DNA of 64,000 bases from Oscillospiraceae bacterium. Lineage in GTDB: Bacteria; Bacillota_A; Clostridia; Oscillospirales; Oscillospiraceae. The DNA lies in assembly GCA_015067895.1 (NCBI GenBank), contig SVLP01000002.1, positions 62,001 to 126,000 of the forward strand. Reading direction: 5' to 3'. This document shows, in pieces, positions 25,365-33,904 of this stretch (position 1 is the stretch's first letter; every line of letters starts with the position of its first letter). The notes below the pieces were generated by a model. The model did no database searches. It worked only from the letters and a program-made list of their open reading frames with translations, and was not told the DNA's origin. The position numbers and the translations under genes are program-made.

Positions 25365-26834
25365 ATGAAAAAGAGAATTGTTTGCCTTGTTCTTGCCCTG
25401 GCACTGGCCGCCAGTTTGATCCCCGCCGTCTCCGCTGCCGACCACGGCATGACCGATATCGTCGGACACTGGGCCGAGGAGGATATCAGCTGGGTCGTGG
25501 ACATGGGCCTGTTCAACGGCACCTCCGCCACCACCTTCAATCCCAACGGTACCATGACCCGGGGCATGTTCGTCACCGTTCTGGGCCGCTATGCCGGTGT
25601 CGATCCTGACGATTACGAGGATTGGTATCTGCCCCAGCTGTACAAGGACGTGAACCCCGACGCCTACTATGCCCCCTACATCAACTGGGCCACCCGCCAC
25701 GGCATCACCAGCGGCACCGGTACCGGAGTTTTCAGCCCGGATCTGCCCATCACCCGCGAGCAGATGGCGGTCTTCCTTGTCCGCTTCGCCAATTGCTACG
25801 GCTATGTGTTTGAGCCCATCCGGGATGATATTCCCGATGGATTCAGTGATGAGGAGCTCATCGCGGGCTACGCCATCGACGCGGTGGATGTCATGCGCGA
25901 GAGCGGCGTGATCTCCGGCCGCCAGAACGCCGACGGCAGCTACAAGTTCGACCCCCGGGCCCTGGCTGCCCGCTCCGAGTGCTCCGCCGTGTTCCACCGC
26001 CTTCTGTCCGCCATGGTCATCGACGAGGACTTCTTCTTCGAGGAGCCCGAGGAGATCGCTGTCTACGGCTACTACGGCGAGGATCTGCTGCCCGGCGACA
26101 CCTTCCGTCTGGAGTGCGAGACCATCCCCATGCGCCCCACCAACGACACCATCCTCTGGATCTCCTCCGATCCCAGCGTCCTCAGCGTGGATGCCGAGGG
26201 TAATGTCACCTGCCATTCCAGCGGCCGGGCGGAGATCTATGCCTATACCTGCAACGGCCATTTCGACTACTGCGCCATCAACGTGGACTATTACGTCGGC
26301 TATGCCGGCGAGAGCTACGAGAGCAAGTGCATGCATGTCTTCGGTGAGGTCGTCGAGGAGCACCGCCGCCCCTACGGCGACGACGCGCCCAAGTCCGTCT
26401 ACCAGGCCAATCATGAGTATCTGACCGTGAAGACCTGGGACTTCAAGGACAAGAACCGCACGGAAAAGATCACCCGTACCCACAGGTTCTTTATCCATAA
26501 GAATCTGGTTGCCACCGTCAAGCTTCTCTTCCAGGAGCTCTACGAGTGTGAGGAGCAGTACCCCATCCGCTCCATCGTTACCTACTGGTCTGAGGGCGGC
26601 AGATCCGAGCACAATCCCGGCACAGCCCTGGACATCAACCCGGACGAGAATCCCTATGTGGATCCCAACGGCAAGGTGATCGTTGGCAAGAAGTTCGATC
26701 CGGAGAACGATCCCTACTCCTTCGAGGTGGGCGGCGAGGTCGAGCAGATCTTCGCCAAGTACGGCTTCACCAGAGGCATCTACTGGAAGAGCGGATATAA
26801 GGATTACATGCATTTCAGCTTCTTCGGTACTTAA
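25365..26834 (+). CDS. Secreted SLH / Ig-like / M15 D,D-carboxypeptidase-like protein
   Basis: A 489-residue exported protein. A Sec signal peptide (residues 1-24) ends in VSAAD. SLH repeats follow (about 27-210: DIVGHWAEEDISWVVDMGLFNG, INWATRHGITSGTGTGVFSPDLPITREQMAVFLVRFA), which bind secondary wall polymer. A Big2-like Ig domain (about 230-310) comes next. The C-terminal domain has the M15-type zinc ligands H416 and D423 in SEHNPGTALDIN and H483 in YMHFSF, so it probably cleaves peptidoglycan stem peptides at the surface. Three-domain fusion of wall binding and wall cutting. The ATG at 25365 follows TTGGAGG. Confidence 0.85.
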   Translation: MKKRIVCLVLALALAASLIPAVSAADHGMTDIVGHWAEEDISWVVDMGLFNGTSATTFNPNGTMTRGMFVTVLGRYAGVDPDDYEDWYLPQLYKDVNPDAYYAPYINWATRHGITSGTGTGVFSPDLPITREQMAVFLVRFANCYGYVFEPIRDDIPDGFSDEELIAGYAIDAVDVMRESGVISGRQNADGSYKFDPRALAARSECSAVFHRLLSAMVIDEDFFFEEPEEIAVYGYYGEDLLPGDTFRLECETIPMRPTNDTILWISSDPSVLSVDAEGNVTCHSSGRAEIYAYTCNGHFDYCAINVDYYVGYAGESYESKCMHVFGEVVEEHRRPYGDDAPKSVYQANHEYLTVKTWDFKDKNRTEKITRTHRFFIHKNLVATVKLLFQELYECEEQYPIRSIVTYWSEGGRSEHNPGTALDINPDENPYVDPNGKVIVGKKFDPENDPYSFEVGGEVEQIFAKYGFTRGIYWKSGYKDYMHFSFFGT

Positions 26835-26841
26835 AACATTT

Positions 26842-26870
26842 GTGCCCGGCCAAATGGCCGGGCACTTCTT
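26842..26870. terminator. Bidirectional terminator between convergent genes
   Basis: Stem GTGCCCGGCC/GGCCGGGCAC with loop AAAT and TTCTT after it, shared with the minus-strand gene that ends at 26873. Confidence 0.7.
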
Positions 26871-26872
26871 AT

Positions 26873-28063
26873 TCAGAACAATTCATCCATGAGAAGGTAA
26901 TATCTGAGCTTCTGTTCGTCCTTTTCGATCTCCAGTGCTTCGAACAGCTCGTCCGGATGGAAGCCCTCCACCGCTTCGCCATAGTGGCCGCCGAAATTGT
27001 CCCGCAGGCTCCGCCAGCAGATGGCAACGTCCGTCCATCGGTCACCCGCACCGCTGCGGCCCAGATCCAGAAAGCCGGTCAGCTCCCAGTCCTTCAGGAA
27101 CACGTTGGGCAGGCACAGGTCGCCGTGGGTCAGCACCGGCTCACAGTCGGGGGCATGCTCCTCAAGCCAGCCCAGCAGCGCGGCAGGGGAGGGGAAGCCC
27201 TTTTCTCCGAAGGTCTCCGGTTCCACCAGCTCCATATCGACCTGTCCCTTTTCCACGATCCTCCGGGCACGCTCCAGCTTTGCAGTCGCGATCTGGTCAA
27301 CGGGACAGTCCGATACATCCACTGCCCAGAGCCGATTCATTCCCTCCGCCAGAATCTGAACCAATCGGTGAGGATCGGTACGCCATTCCTCCGCGCAAGC
27401 CATTTCCCCGGGAATACGGGTCATCAGCGTCCAGCGGAAGCCTTCATGAACCGCCGTTTCGATCACCCGGGGCACCTCCAGCTTTCCCTCCAGCCAGCGG
27501 AGCATGGCAAGCTGGTTCTCGGATTCCTCTGACACCGGCTCGGATTTCAGAACCAGATCATCGAAGATCGCGACAGTCGATCCAGAGAGCCCCGTCCGGT
27601 CAAGGGCAAATCGCTTCCCAGCGGTGTGCTTCGAGATCTCGGCTGGCTGGCGCATTTGAAGCTGCTTTTTGCGGATCGCATCCAGTGCATCCATCGGATC
27701 GGTGATGCCCAGAACTGCCTCCTCAAAGGGACATGGGCCGTCACCCCGGCGGTTGATGATGCCGGGAACCTCCGCATCGCAGAAGGCCGGAATGCCGCTG
27801 GACTCCAGGGCTTCCTTTGCCGGGGTGCTCATGACCAGCGCATGAACGGCGCGGACTCCCAGCAATACATATAAAAAGGCCGTGGCCCGGCCCACCACCT
27901 TATCCGCAGCGGAAAAGCCCCTCAGCTCCAGATCGCTGTCCAGCCAGTCCACCAGGGGCCGGACGCCCCGGGCTGTTGCGGTATACACAGCATCATCTCT
28001 GCACAGAACGCAGGTATAATTTCCCTCCGACAGGATCCGGCGGGCATGCTCCAGATCTCCCAT
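26873..28063 (-). CDS. DUF1893-aminoglycoside phosphotransferase (APH) fusion
   Basis: A 396-residue two-domain protein. Residues 1-132 match DUF1893, a cytidine-deaminase-like fold (ADKVVGRATAFLYVLLGVRAVHALVMSTPAKEAL, CPFEEAVLGITDP). Residues about 146-396 are an APH(3')-type kinase: an ATP lysine near K173, catalytic HGDLCLPN (313-320, D315) and the metal aspartate in FLDLGRSG (D333). The frame is continuous, so the fusion is not an assembly patch of two ORFs. ATG at 28063 is chosen for GGAGGG six bases upstream. It may inactivate an aminoglycoside or phosphorylate another sugar-like substrate. The substrate is unproven. Confidence 0.8.
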   Translation of the reverse strand: MGDLEHARRILSEGNYTCVLCRDDAVYTATARGVRPLVDWLDSDLELRGFSAADKVVGRATAFLYVLLGVRAVHALVMSTPAKEALESSGIPAFCDAEVPGIINRRGDGPCPFEEAVLGITDPMDALDAIRKKQLQMRQPAEISKHTAGKRFALDRTGLSGSTVAIFDDLVLKSEPVSEESENQLAMLRWLEGKLEVPRVIETAVHEGFRWTLMTRIPGEMACAEEWRTDPHRLVQILAEGMNRLWAVDVSDCPVDQIATAKLERARRIVEKGQVDMELVEPETFGEKGFPSPAALLGWLEEHAPDCEPVLTHGDLCLPNVFLKDWELTGFLDLGRSGAGDRWTDVAICWRSLRDNFGGHYGEAVEGFHPDELFEALEIEKDEQKLRYYLLMDELF

Positions 28064-28091
28064 TGCCATCCCTCCATTTCGCATTTGGGCC

Positions 28092-28120
28092 ATTATACCA
28101 CGGGATGATTGCGTACGCAA
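28092..28120 (-). promoter_or_regulatory. Promoter of the fusion gene with a TTGCGTACGCAA palindrome
   Basis: On the minus strand, TTGCGT (28115-28120), 17-base spacer and TATAAT (28092-28097). The -35 is the left half of the perfect 12-base palindrome at 28109-28120, a candidate operator. Confidence 0.6.
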
Positions 28121-28214
28121 CCGTATGGAAGCGTTAAATCTTCGTGAATCCTTCGCTGACGCGCTTTTTCTTTGGAACAGGATGTGCTATACTGGAAGCA
28201 AAGGAGGAATCACC

Positions 28215-28874
28215 ATGCTTACCTACGAATCCATCAAGAAGAATGATGCCATCCGCACCTACATCACACGGGCGGACGAATCTCTCGCCGCTCTGGGCTT
28301 TACGGAGCACAGCTTTGCCCACGTGTGCCATGTGGCTGAGATGGCTGGCTATATCCTGACGACCCTGGGCTATGACGCGCGAACCGTGGAGCTTGCGAAG
28401 ATCGCCGGGTATCTCCACGACATCGGCAATCTGGTCAACCGCAGCGAGCACAGCCAGTCCGGCGCGGTGATGGCCTGGACGCTGCTCCATGACATGGGCT
28501 GTGATCCCGCCGAGCTGGCCACCATCGTCACCGCCATCGGCAACCACGACGAGGGCACCGGTGTGCCCGTCAATGCTGTGGCTGCCGCCCTGATCCTGGC
28601 GGATAAGGCTGACGTCCGCCGCAGCCGTGTCCGCAACACCGACGAGACCACCTTCGACATCCACGACCGGGTCAACTATTCCGTGAAGCACTCGGAGCTG
28701 AAGATCAATCAGGACAAGACCCTTGTCAAGCTGAAGCTCACCGTGGACACCCGCTACGGCTCCGTCATGGATTATTTCGAGATATTCCTGGGCCGGATGA
28801 TCCTCTGCCGCAAGGCAGCCGAGAAGCTGGGGCTCCAGTTCAAACTCATCATCAACGAGCAGCAGCTGATCTGA
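28215..28874 (+). CDS. HD-domain phosphohydrolase
   Basis: A 219-residue HD-family protein with metal ligands in HSFAHVCHVAEMAG and the HD pair in AGYLHDIGNLVNRSEHSQSGA, then GNHDEG and LADKADVRRSRVR. Family members hydrolyse nucleotides or cyclic nucleotides, and the substrate is unknown. The ATG at 28215 follows AAGGAGG. A weak -10 (TATACT) lies upstream. It sits eight bases before an MBL hydrolase and is probably cotranscribed with it. Confidence 0.82.
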   Translation: MLTYESIKKNDAIRTYITRADESLAALGFTEHSFAHVCHVAEMAGYILTTLGYDARTVELAKIAGYLHDIGNLVNRSEHSQSGAVMAWTLLHDMGCDPAELATIVTAIGNHDEGTGVPVNAVAAALILADKADVRRSRVRNTDETTFDIHDRVNYSVKHSELKINQDKTLVKLKLTVDTRYGSVMDYFEIFLGRMILCRKAAEKLGLQFKLIINEQQLI

Positions 28875-28882
28875 GGTGTTCG

Positions 28883-29710
28883 ATGACCTATCAAGAATCT
28901 ATTTATAATGTAAGGGAGCTGGAGCCGGGCATCTTCCGGATTGGCAACAGCGCAGTCTTCATGGACTTGATCGTGGGCAGCCACCACGCGCTGCTCTTCG
29001 ACACGGGCTACGGCTACGGCGATTTGAAGGGACTAGTCAGATCGATCACTGAGCTGCCTCTGTACGTAGTCAACTCCCACGGCCATGTGGATCACGCCTG
29101 CGGCAACGCTTCCTTCGGCGGCGCGTATATCCACCCGCTGGACATGGAGCTCTGCCGGGAGCACAACGGCCCCGAAATGCGCAGGGCGGAGCTGGATGCG
29201 GCGGAGGTGCCCCTGAACTTTGATCTGGATGCCCACCTGCGTCTGGGCACCGGCGAGCTGGAGCCGGTAGGGGAGGGGGACGCCTTCGAACTGGGCGGCA
29301 TGACCCTCCATGTGCTCCATTTACCCGGACATACCGCAGGCTCCATCGGATTGTGGTGCCCGGAAAAGCGGCTGTTCTGGGTGGGCGACGCCATGAACTG
29401 CTTCGTCTGGCTCTTCCTGCCGGAGGCCCAGGGCCTGAGCACCTATATCAAAACGCTCCATAAGGCCGCCGAGCTGCCCTTCACCCATATGCTCCAGTCC
29501 CACGAGCCCGATCCCGTGCCCAAGCGGAAGCTTTGGGACTATCTGGATCTGGCAGAGCACCTCGACTTTGAGTCCGGTACACTCGTCCCGGCTCCTCTGG
29601 GCTTCACCGGCGAAACCCGAATCTGTACACGGCTGGGCCTGCACCATGACGACCGCACCCATCCCGGGTTTGCTGCGATCATGATCTGTCGGAAAAATGC
29701 ACGTCGGTAA
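28883..29710 (+). CDS. Metallo-beta-lactamase-fold hydrolase
   Basis: A 275-residue MBL-fold protein with the metal motif NSHGHVDHACGN (HxHxDH), then HLPGHTAGSIGLW and VGDAMNCF for further ligands. The short motif and loop lengths are of the glyoxalase II/hydrolase branch rather than a true beta-lactamase. Substrate unknown. It follows the HD gene by eight bases. Confidence 0.82.
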   Translation: MTYQESIYNVRELEPGIFRIGNSAVFMDLIVGSHHALLFDTGYGYGDLKGLVRSITELPLYVVNSHGHVDHACGNASFGGAYIHPLDMELCREHNGPEMRRAELDAAEVPLNFDLDAHLRLGTGELEPVGEGDAFELGGMTLHVLHLPGHTAGSIGLWCPEKRLFWVGDAMNCFVWLFLPEAQGLSTYIKTLHKAAELPFTHMLQSHEPDPVPKRKLWDYLDLAEHLDFESGTLVPAPLGFTGETRICTRLGLHHDDRTHPGFAAIMICRKNARR

Positions 29711-29756
29711 TGCCGTTTTCGGTCGAAACTTCATCTATTTTTCAGATGTTTTGCAG

Positions 29757-29784
29757 TTGACAAATGTCAAGAACATGATATTAT
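29757..29784 (+). promoter_or_regulatory. Promoter of the lasso cluster with a TTGACAAATGTCAA palindrome
   Basis: Perfect -35 TTGACA (29757-29762), 16-base spacer and TATTAT (29779-29784). The -35 is half of the perfect inverted repeat TTGACA-AA-TGTCAA (29757-29770), a plausible operator site. The first start codon lies about 100 bases downstream. Confidence 0.65.
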
Positions 29785-29890
29785 AAAGTATAAGGCATCG
29801 ATAGGATAAAATTAAAATATGACCATTTTTTCTATATTTGTTCCTTCTCTGCCTTTATGTTGAGATCTGTGGCTCAGGGAGGGCGTTGTT

Positions 29891-31567
29891 TTGATAAAAC
29901 CGAAGCGGAAAAATTATGTCTCCTGGATCTACCGGAAGGTCAAAAAGCGCATACCTGCCATCATGTTTCAGATGCTGCTGTCTGTTGCGGTATCCTACGC
30001 CAACATACAGTTCTCGCTGAATACAAAGAATCTGGTCAACAGTGCCATTGCCGGTGACTATAACGCATTAATCTTCTGTGCCGGAATCATGATCGCGCTT
30101 TGCCTATTCCGATTGACTGGAAACATGATCAATCAGTTCCTGTCTGTAAACGTTCAGGAACAGCTGGAACGGGATTTCAAGCGTTCGATCCTGCATACGA
30201 TCCTGCGCACGGATTACAATGATATCTCCAAGTACCACAGCGGTGAGCTGATCCAGCGGATGAACGGCGACGCAAATACGGTATATGGCGGCGTCCTTGG
30301 CCTGACTACGGGACTTGCCGGTATGATCTCGGCCCTTGTGACCGCCGTCCTCGCGCTGCTGAATATCGCGCCCCAGTTCACCATCATCTGCGGTCTTGTT
30401 GCCGCAGCAGTCGGTTCCACAGCATTGTTCTTCCGCCGGGTGCTGAAGCAGCTGAGCAAGGACTCCAGCGCCGCCAACGGCAGAGTCAGCGGATTCATGT
30501 ACGAGTCCATCAGCAAGCTGATGGTGGTGCAGGCTCTGGATGTTGCGGAGGAAGTGGAGCGCCGCTCCGACAATGTTCTGGATATGCGCTGGGCCATCCG
30601 CCGCAAGCAGCGCAACGTCAGCATGTTCGCACGGCTGGGCACGACCACCATTTCCTATACCAGCTACCTGGTCACCATGCTCTGGTGCGTCTGGCAGCTG
30701 TACAATGGCCGCATCACCTATGGTGATGTGATGGCCATCACATCGCTGGTTTCCACCATCCGCAGCTCCGCCCTGCAGTTGCCCAAGACCCTGCCCCGGC
30801 TGTTTACCATCAGCGCCGCCTGCGACCGGATCATGGATCTGGAGGATCTGCCCCGTCAGGCAGATCCGGACGTTCAGAAGGTTCGCTCCGTATACGCGGA
30901 TATGACGGGCTTCCGGGCCGAAAACCTCACCTTTGCCTATGACCGGGAACCGGTCATGACAGATGTATCCCTGACTGTTCCCAAGGGCGGTCTGACTGTG
31001 ATCGTCGGCCCCTCCGGCGTGGGCAAGAGCACCCTGCTGAAGCTGCTGCTGGGTCTGTACCGGCCAAAGTCCGGCACCCTTTCCATCGAGACCCCCGACG
31101 GATCCATTCCGGTGGATCGCAGTACCCGGTCTCTCTTTACCTACGCGCCCCAGGGCAACTTCCTGCTCAGCGGCTCCCTGCGTGACAATCTGCGGCTGAC
31201 AAGGCCCAACGCCACGGACGAGGAGATCCGTCATGCACTGTATGTCAGCGCCATGGACGAGTATGTCGATTCCCTTCCCGACGGCCTGGACACCATGCTC
31301 CGGGAGAACGGCGCAGGCCTGAGCGAGGGACAGGGGCAGCGGCTTTCCCTGGCCCGTGCCATCCTCAGCGGCGCACCCGTGCTGCTTCTGGACGAGGTGA
31401 CGTCCGCGCTGGACGCCGCCACCGAAGCCATCGTGCTGGAGCGCATCTGCGGGCTCCCTGACAAGACCTGCATCGCCGTGACCCACCGTCCCGCCGCCCT
31501 TGCGCTGGCGGACTATGTGATCGAGGTCACGGAATCGGGCACCACCATCACCGAACAGGTGAAATAA
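29891..31567 (+). CDS. Lasso-peptide ABC exporter (fused permease/ATPase)
   Basis: A 558-residue half-transporter with six membrane helices (about residues 25-300) and an ABC domain. Walker A GPSGVGKST is at about 373-381, the signature LSEGQGQRLSLARA near 478 and Walker B VLLLDEVTSALD near 500. The TTG start at 29891 follows GGGAGG and no ATG fits better. As first gene of the RiPP cluster it is the likely exporter and self-immunity pump (the LasD role). No fused C39 leader peptidase is present, in line with leader removal by the separate B2 protein. Confidence 0.85.
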   Translation: MIKPKRKNYVSWIYRKVKKRIPAIMFQMLLSVAVSYANIQFSLNTKNLVNSAIAGDYNALIFCAGIMIALCLFRLTGNMINQFLSVNVQEQLERDFKRSILHTILRTDYNDISKYHSGELIQRMNGDANTVYGGVLGLTTGLAGMISALVTAVLALLNIAPQFTIICGLVAAAVGSTALFFRRVLKQLSKDSSAANGRVSGFMYESISKLMVVQALDVAEEVERRSDNVLDMRWAIRRKQRNVSMFARLGTTTISYTSYLVTMLWCVWQLYNGRITYGDVMAITSLVSTIRSSALQLPKTLPRLFTISAACDRIMDLEDLPRQADPDVQKVRSVYADMTGFRAENLTFAYDREPVMTDVSLTVPKGGLTVIVGPSGVGKSTLLKLLLGLYRPKSGTLSIETPDGSIPVDRSTRSLFTYAPQGNFLLSGSLRDNLRLTRPNATDEEIRHALYVSAMDEYVDSLPDGLDTMLRENGAGLSEGQGQRLSLARAILSGAPVLLLDEVTSALDAATEAIVLERICGLPDKTCIAVTHRPAALALADYVIEVTESGTTITEQVK

Positions 31568-31678
31568 CATTACGAACCCCGGCGTAAACCCATGGAGCCC
31601 TGCGCCGTGTTCGGCCGATAATGTACGGCTTATATACATACCCCGCGCAAAATATTTGAGAAAGGAGGATACACAACT

Positions 31679-31888
31679 ATGAAGACTTGGACTAACCCCG
31701 AGCTGGAGGAGCTGGAGGTCAACCTGACCGCTGCTGGCACCATCGATTGGTTTTTCGAGGAGCTGCCCCCTATTCCTGACATCCCCGTCTGCAACGATGA
31801 CCTGACTACCGGCAATGACAGCGATGGCGACGGCTTCCCCGTCCAGCCTGAGCAGCCCGTCCCCGACGAGGAAGGCACCCCCTCCTAA
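31679..31888 (+). CDS. Lasso peptide precursor, paeninodin-like
   Basis: A 69-residue precursor with AAAGGAGG upstream. The leader is MKTWTNPELEELEVNLTA (1-18), which keeps the B1-recognition pattern of paeninodin leaders (aromatic, then Pro and Leu) and the conserved Thr at position -2. The core would begin AGTIDWFFE, so Ala1 and Glu9 can form the nine-residue macrolactam, the same ring size and Ala-Gly start as I recall for paeninodin. The rest (ELPPIPDIPVCNDDL and on) is unusually long, about 42 residues, acidic and Pro-rich, and ends in Ser, the residue phosphorylated by the associated kinase in known systems. Cleavage and ring assignment are inference. Confidence 0.82.
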   Translation: MKTWTNPELEELEVNLTAAGTIDWFFEELPPIPDIPVCNDDLTTGNDSDGDGFPVQPEQPVPDEEGTPS

Positions 31889-31908
31889 CCGCGCATTACC
31901 GATCCTCT

Positions 31909-31957
31909 GCGTTGCTGCATGGCATGAAGGCTCCCATGTTTATGCAGCAACGCTTTT
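31909..31957 (+). terminator. Attenuating hairpin between precursor and cyclase genes
   Basis: Twelve-base arms GCGTTGCTGCAT and ATGCAGCAACGC, followed by TTTT. Placed after the precursor gene, it would lower read-through so that precursor exceeds enzyme. Confidence 0.75.
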
Positions 31958-32002
31958 CATCATTATTTTTGCCCAATTCTGTTGATGAAGGAGTTAAGCC
32001 CT

Positions 32003-33904
32003 ATGAGTGGTATTTACGGCTTCACTTGCCGGAATCCGATGCAGCATCATTGCCAGGAAGCATTGGATGGTCTTGCTTACTGGAATCGAATTTTCGGCAG
32101 AGCTGCCAATGGTCAGCGACTTATGAACGACTCCGGCATCGGCTGTCACATTGAGCATTTTTCAGATACATTCCCCTACGGCGGGCCGATCCTGGAATAT
32201 CGGGGATGTCCTGCCGTTGTAGATGCACTGATTTATAACCGGGATGAACTGTTCCTCACCCTTGGACTTCCAGGATCTTCCCTACTTTCCGACGAAGAGC
32301 TTCTGTTGAAGTTGATCGACCAGAAGGGCTTTGATGCCCTTGCCGGTGTAAACGGAGATTTTGCAGGAGCTATTTTTGATCCCGATGCAAAAACGTGGAT
32401 CTTGTTCCGGGATCATTTTGGAGTCAGACCTTTGTATATTTATTCCGATGATACCTATTTCGCTTTTTCAACGGATATCCGTGGCCTGTTGGCCCTGCCT
32501 GGTGCAGACCTTGGAATCAATGAGACAGAGTTTTACGCACACTTCAGCGGCAGCAATTTTCTTTCTCAGCAGAGAACGGATTTTGCCCGCGTAAGCTGTG
32601 CGCTTCCCGCTGCTGTTACTACCGTCAAGCTGACAGAGCATGGGTTCTCTTCTTCTGAGCGGATCTATTGGCAGATGCGTCAGAAAAAGATCCGGTTCAA
32701 GTCTGAGGCAGAATACCAGCAGACCCTTTATGATTTGATCGAAGATGCTGTTAACCGGCGCTGTGATGCGATCCCCGGACTTCTCGGCGCAGAGCTTTCC
32801 GGCGGCTTTGATTCGAGTGTGATCGATATCCTCATCAGCCGCCACGGAAGAAAGGGATGCTTTTACTCCTGGTCCAACGATCCTGCCGATCTCCCTCTGC
32901 GCGACGGCGCAGATGAGCGCAAGGTCATTTTGGATATTTGCGCCCAGGAGCAGATCGATTGCCGCTTCCTCCAGCGAGAAGACATTTCAAATTACCGTAA
33001 AAAAATTGACCGGTTGATGCCGACCTTTGTGAATACCATTCAGATCAGCTATGGCTCTGCTTGGTTGAAATCCCAGGGTGCCAATGTTGTATTCACTGGC
33101 CATGCTGGCGACGAAGGTGTAAGCCACCGGGCAAGTCGGTTCGAGCTCTTCTGCAACCATGAGTATCTTTCGTACTTTAAGCTGTTTTGGCTCGATACTA
33201 AGGGCAAAAATCTCCGATTGCTCCGCACATTGAAGTACGGTCTTTCGGAGGCCATTCGGATCCATAGGGAACACCGGAATTCCGGTGGATACAATGTAAA
33301 CTATTATTCGGTTCTTGATCCGGAATTTCGTGCACGAATCGAAGGTCAATTTGTCAATCCGGAGAAATATTTCAATTACGCTCCCCATAAATACGTTATG
33401 ATCGGTGGTTCACGTCCTCGTATGGAGAATGCGGCCTATCAGGGAGCAGTTAATGGCGTTCGCTATCTTTTCCCCTATGTTGATTACAGAGTATTCGATT
33501 ACGCGCTTTCCATTCCCCGCCGACTTTATATCAATCACACACAGAATCGCGTGATCTTCCGCGAAGCATTCCGCAAAATCATCCCTCAGTCACTGTATGA
33601 GGTTAACTATAAGGATTCCGCCAGTCAGCGTGATTTACGCAAGCAGTCCGAAAACAGTGATGTTGATTCACTCAAAACTTTTCTCCAAAGCTTCCTGAAA
33701 CAGGTCGACCGTGCACGTTGGGCCGGGATCCTCGACTTTAACGCGCTGGAGGAATTGGTATCCATGGATAAAACAGACCCCAGAAGAGTTGGGTTATCGG
33801 GAATGTTTGTCGGTGAACTGAGTCGCTGTCTGGCCATTCAAAATCTCCAGGAAAACATCTCTAAATGGAGGGAATTCGATGAACGACACAAAGAAACTGT
33901 ATAA
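32003..33904 (+). CDS. Lasso cyclase (asparagine synthetase B homologue, LasC-like)
   Basis: A 633-residue asparagine-synthase-like enzyme. The N-terminal glutaminase-fold domain starts MSGIYGFT, lacking the nucleophilic Cys2 of real asparagine synthetases. The synthetase domain has the ATP-pyrophosphatase loop SGGFDS (266-271) and YLFPYVDYRVFDYALSIP. In lasso systems this enzyme adenylates the acceptor Asp/Glu side chain and closes the ring onto the core N-terminus. The loss of Cys2 fits a role without ammonia. ATG at 32003 follows AAGGAG. It overlaps the kinase gene by 26 bases. Confidence 0.85.
   Translation: MSGIYGFTCRNPMQHHCQEALDGLAYWNRIFGRAANGQRLMNDSGIGCHIEHFSDTFPYGGPILEYRGCPAVVDALIYNRDELFLTLGLPGSSLLSDEELLLKLIDQKGFDALAGVNGDFAGAIFDPDAKTWILFRDHFGVRPLYIYSDDTYFAFSTDIRGLLALPGADLGINETEFYAHFSGSNFLSQQRTDFARVSCALPAAVTTVKLTEHGFSSSERIYWQMRQKKIRFKSEAEYQQTLYDLIEDAVNRRCDAIPGLLGAELSGGFDSSVIDILISRHGRKGCFYSWSNDPADLPLRDGADERKVILDICAQEQIDCRFLQREDISNYRKKIDRLMPTFVNTIQISYGSAWLKSQGANVVFTGHAGDEGVSHRASRFELFCNHEYLSYFKLFWLDTKGKNLRLLRTLKYGLSEAIRIHREHRNSGGYNVNYYSVLDPEFRARIEGQFVNPEKYFNYAPHKYVMIGGSRPRMENAAYQGAVNGVRYLFPYVDYRVFDYALSIPRRLYINHTQNRVIFREAFRKIIPQSLYEVNYKDSASQRDLRKQSENSDVDSLKTFLQSFLKQVDRARWAGILDFNALEELVSMDKTDPRRVGLSGMFVGELSRCLAIQNLQENISKWREFDERHKETV

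Noticed and set aside
28883..29710. A beta-lactamase resistance gene
   Set aside because: MBL fold only, with glyoxalase-II-like motif spacing and no signal peptide. A generic hydrolase is the safer call.
31679..31888. A core starting at Gly20 with an eight- or nine-residue ring
   Set aside because: It places Thr at -3 instead of the conserved -2. Starting at Ala19 gives Thr -2, an Ala-Gly start like paeninodin and Glu at position 9.
31912..32154. An 80-residue ORF over the lasso intergenic region
   Set aside because: It overlaps the terminator and runs out of frame into the cyclase gene. No ribosome site.
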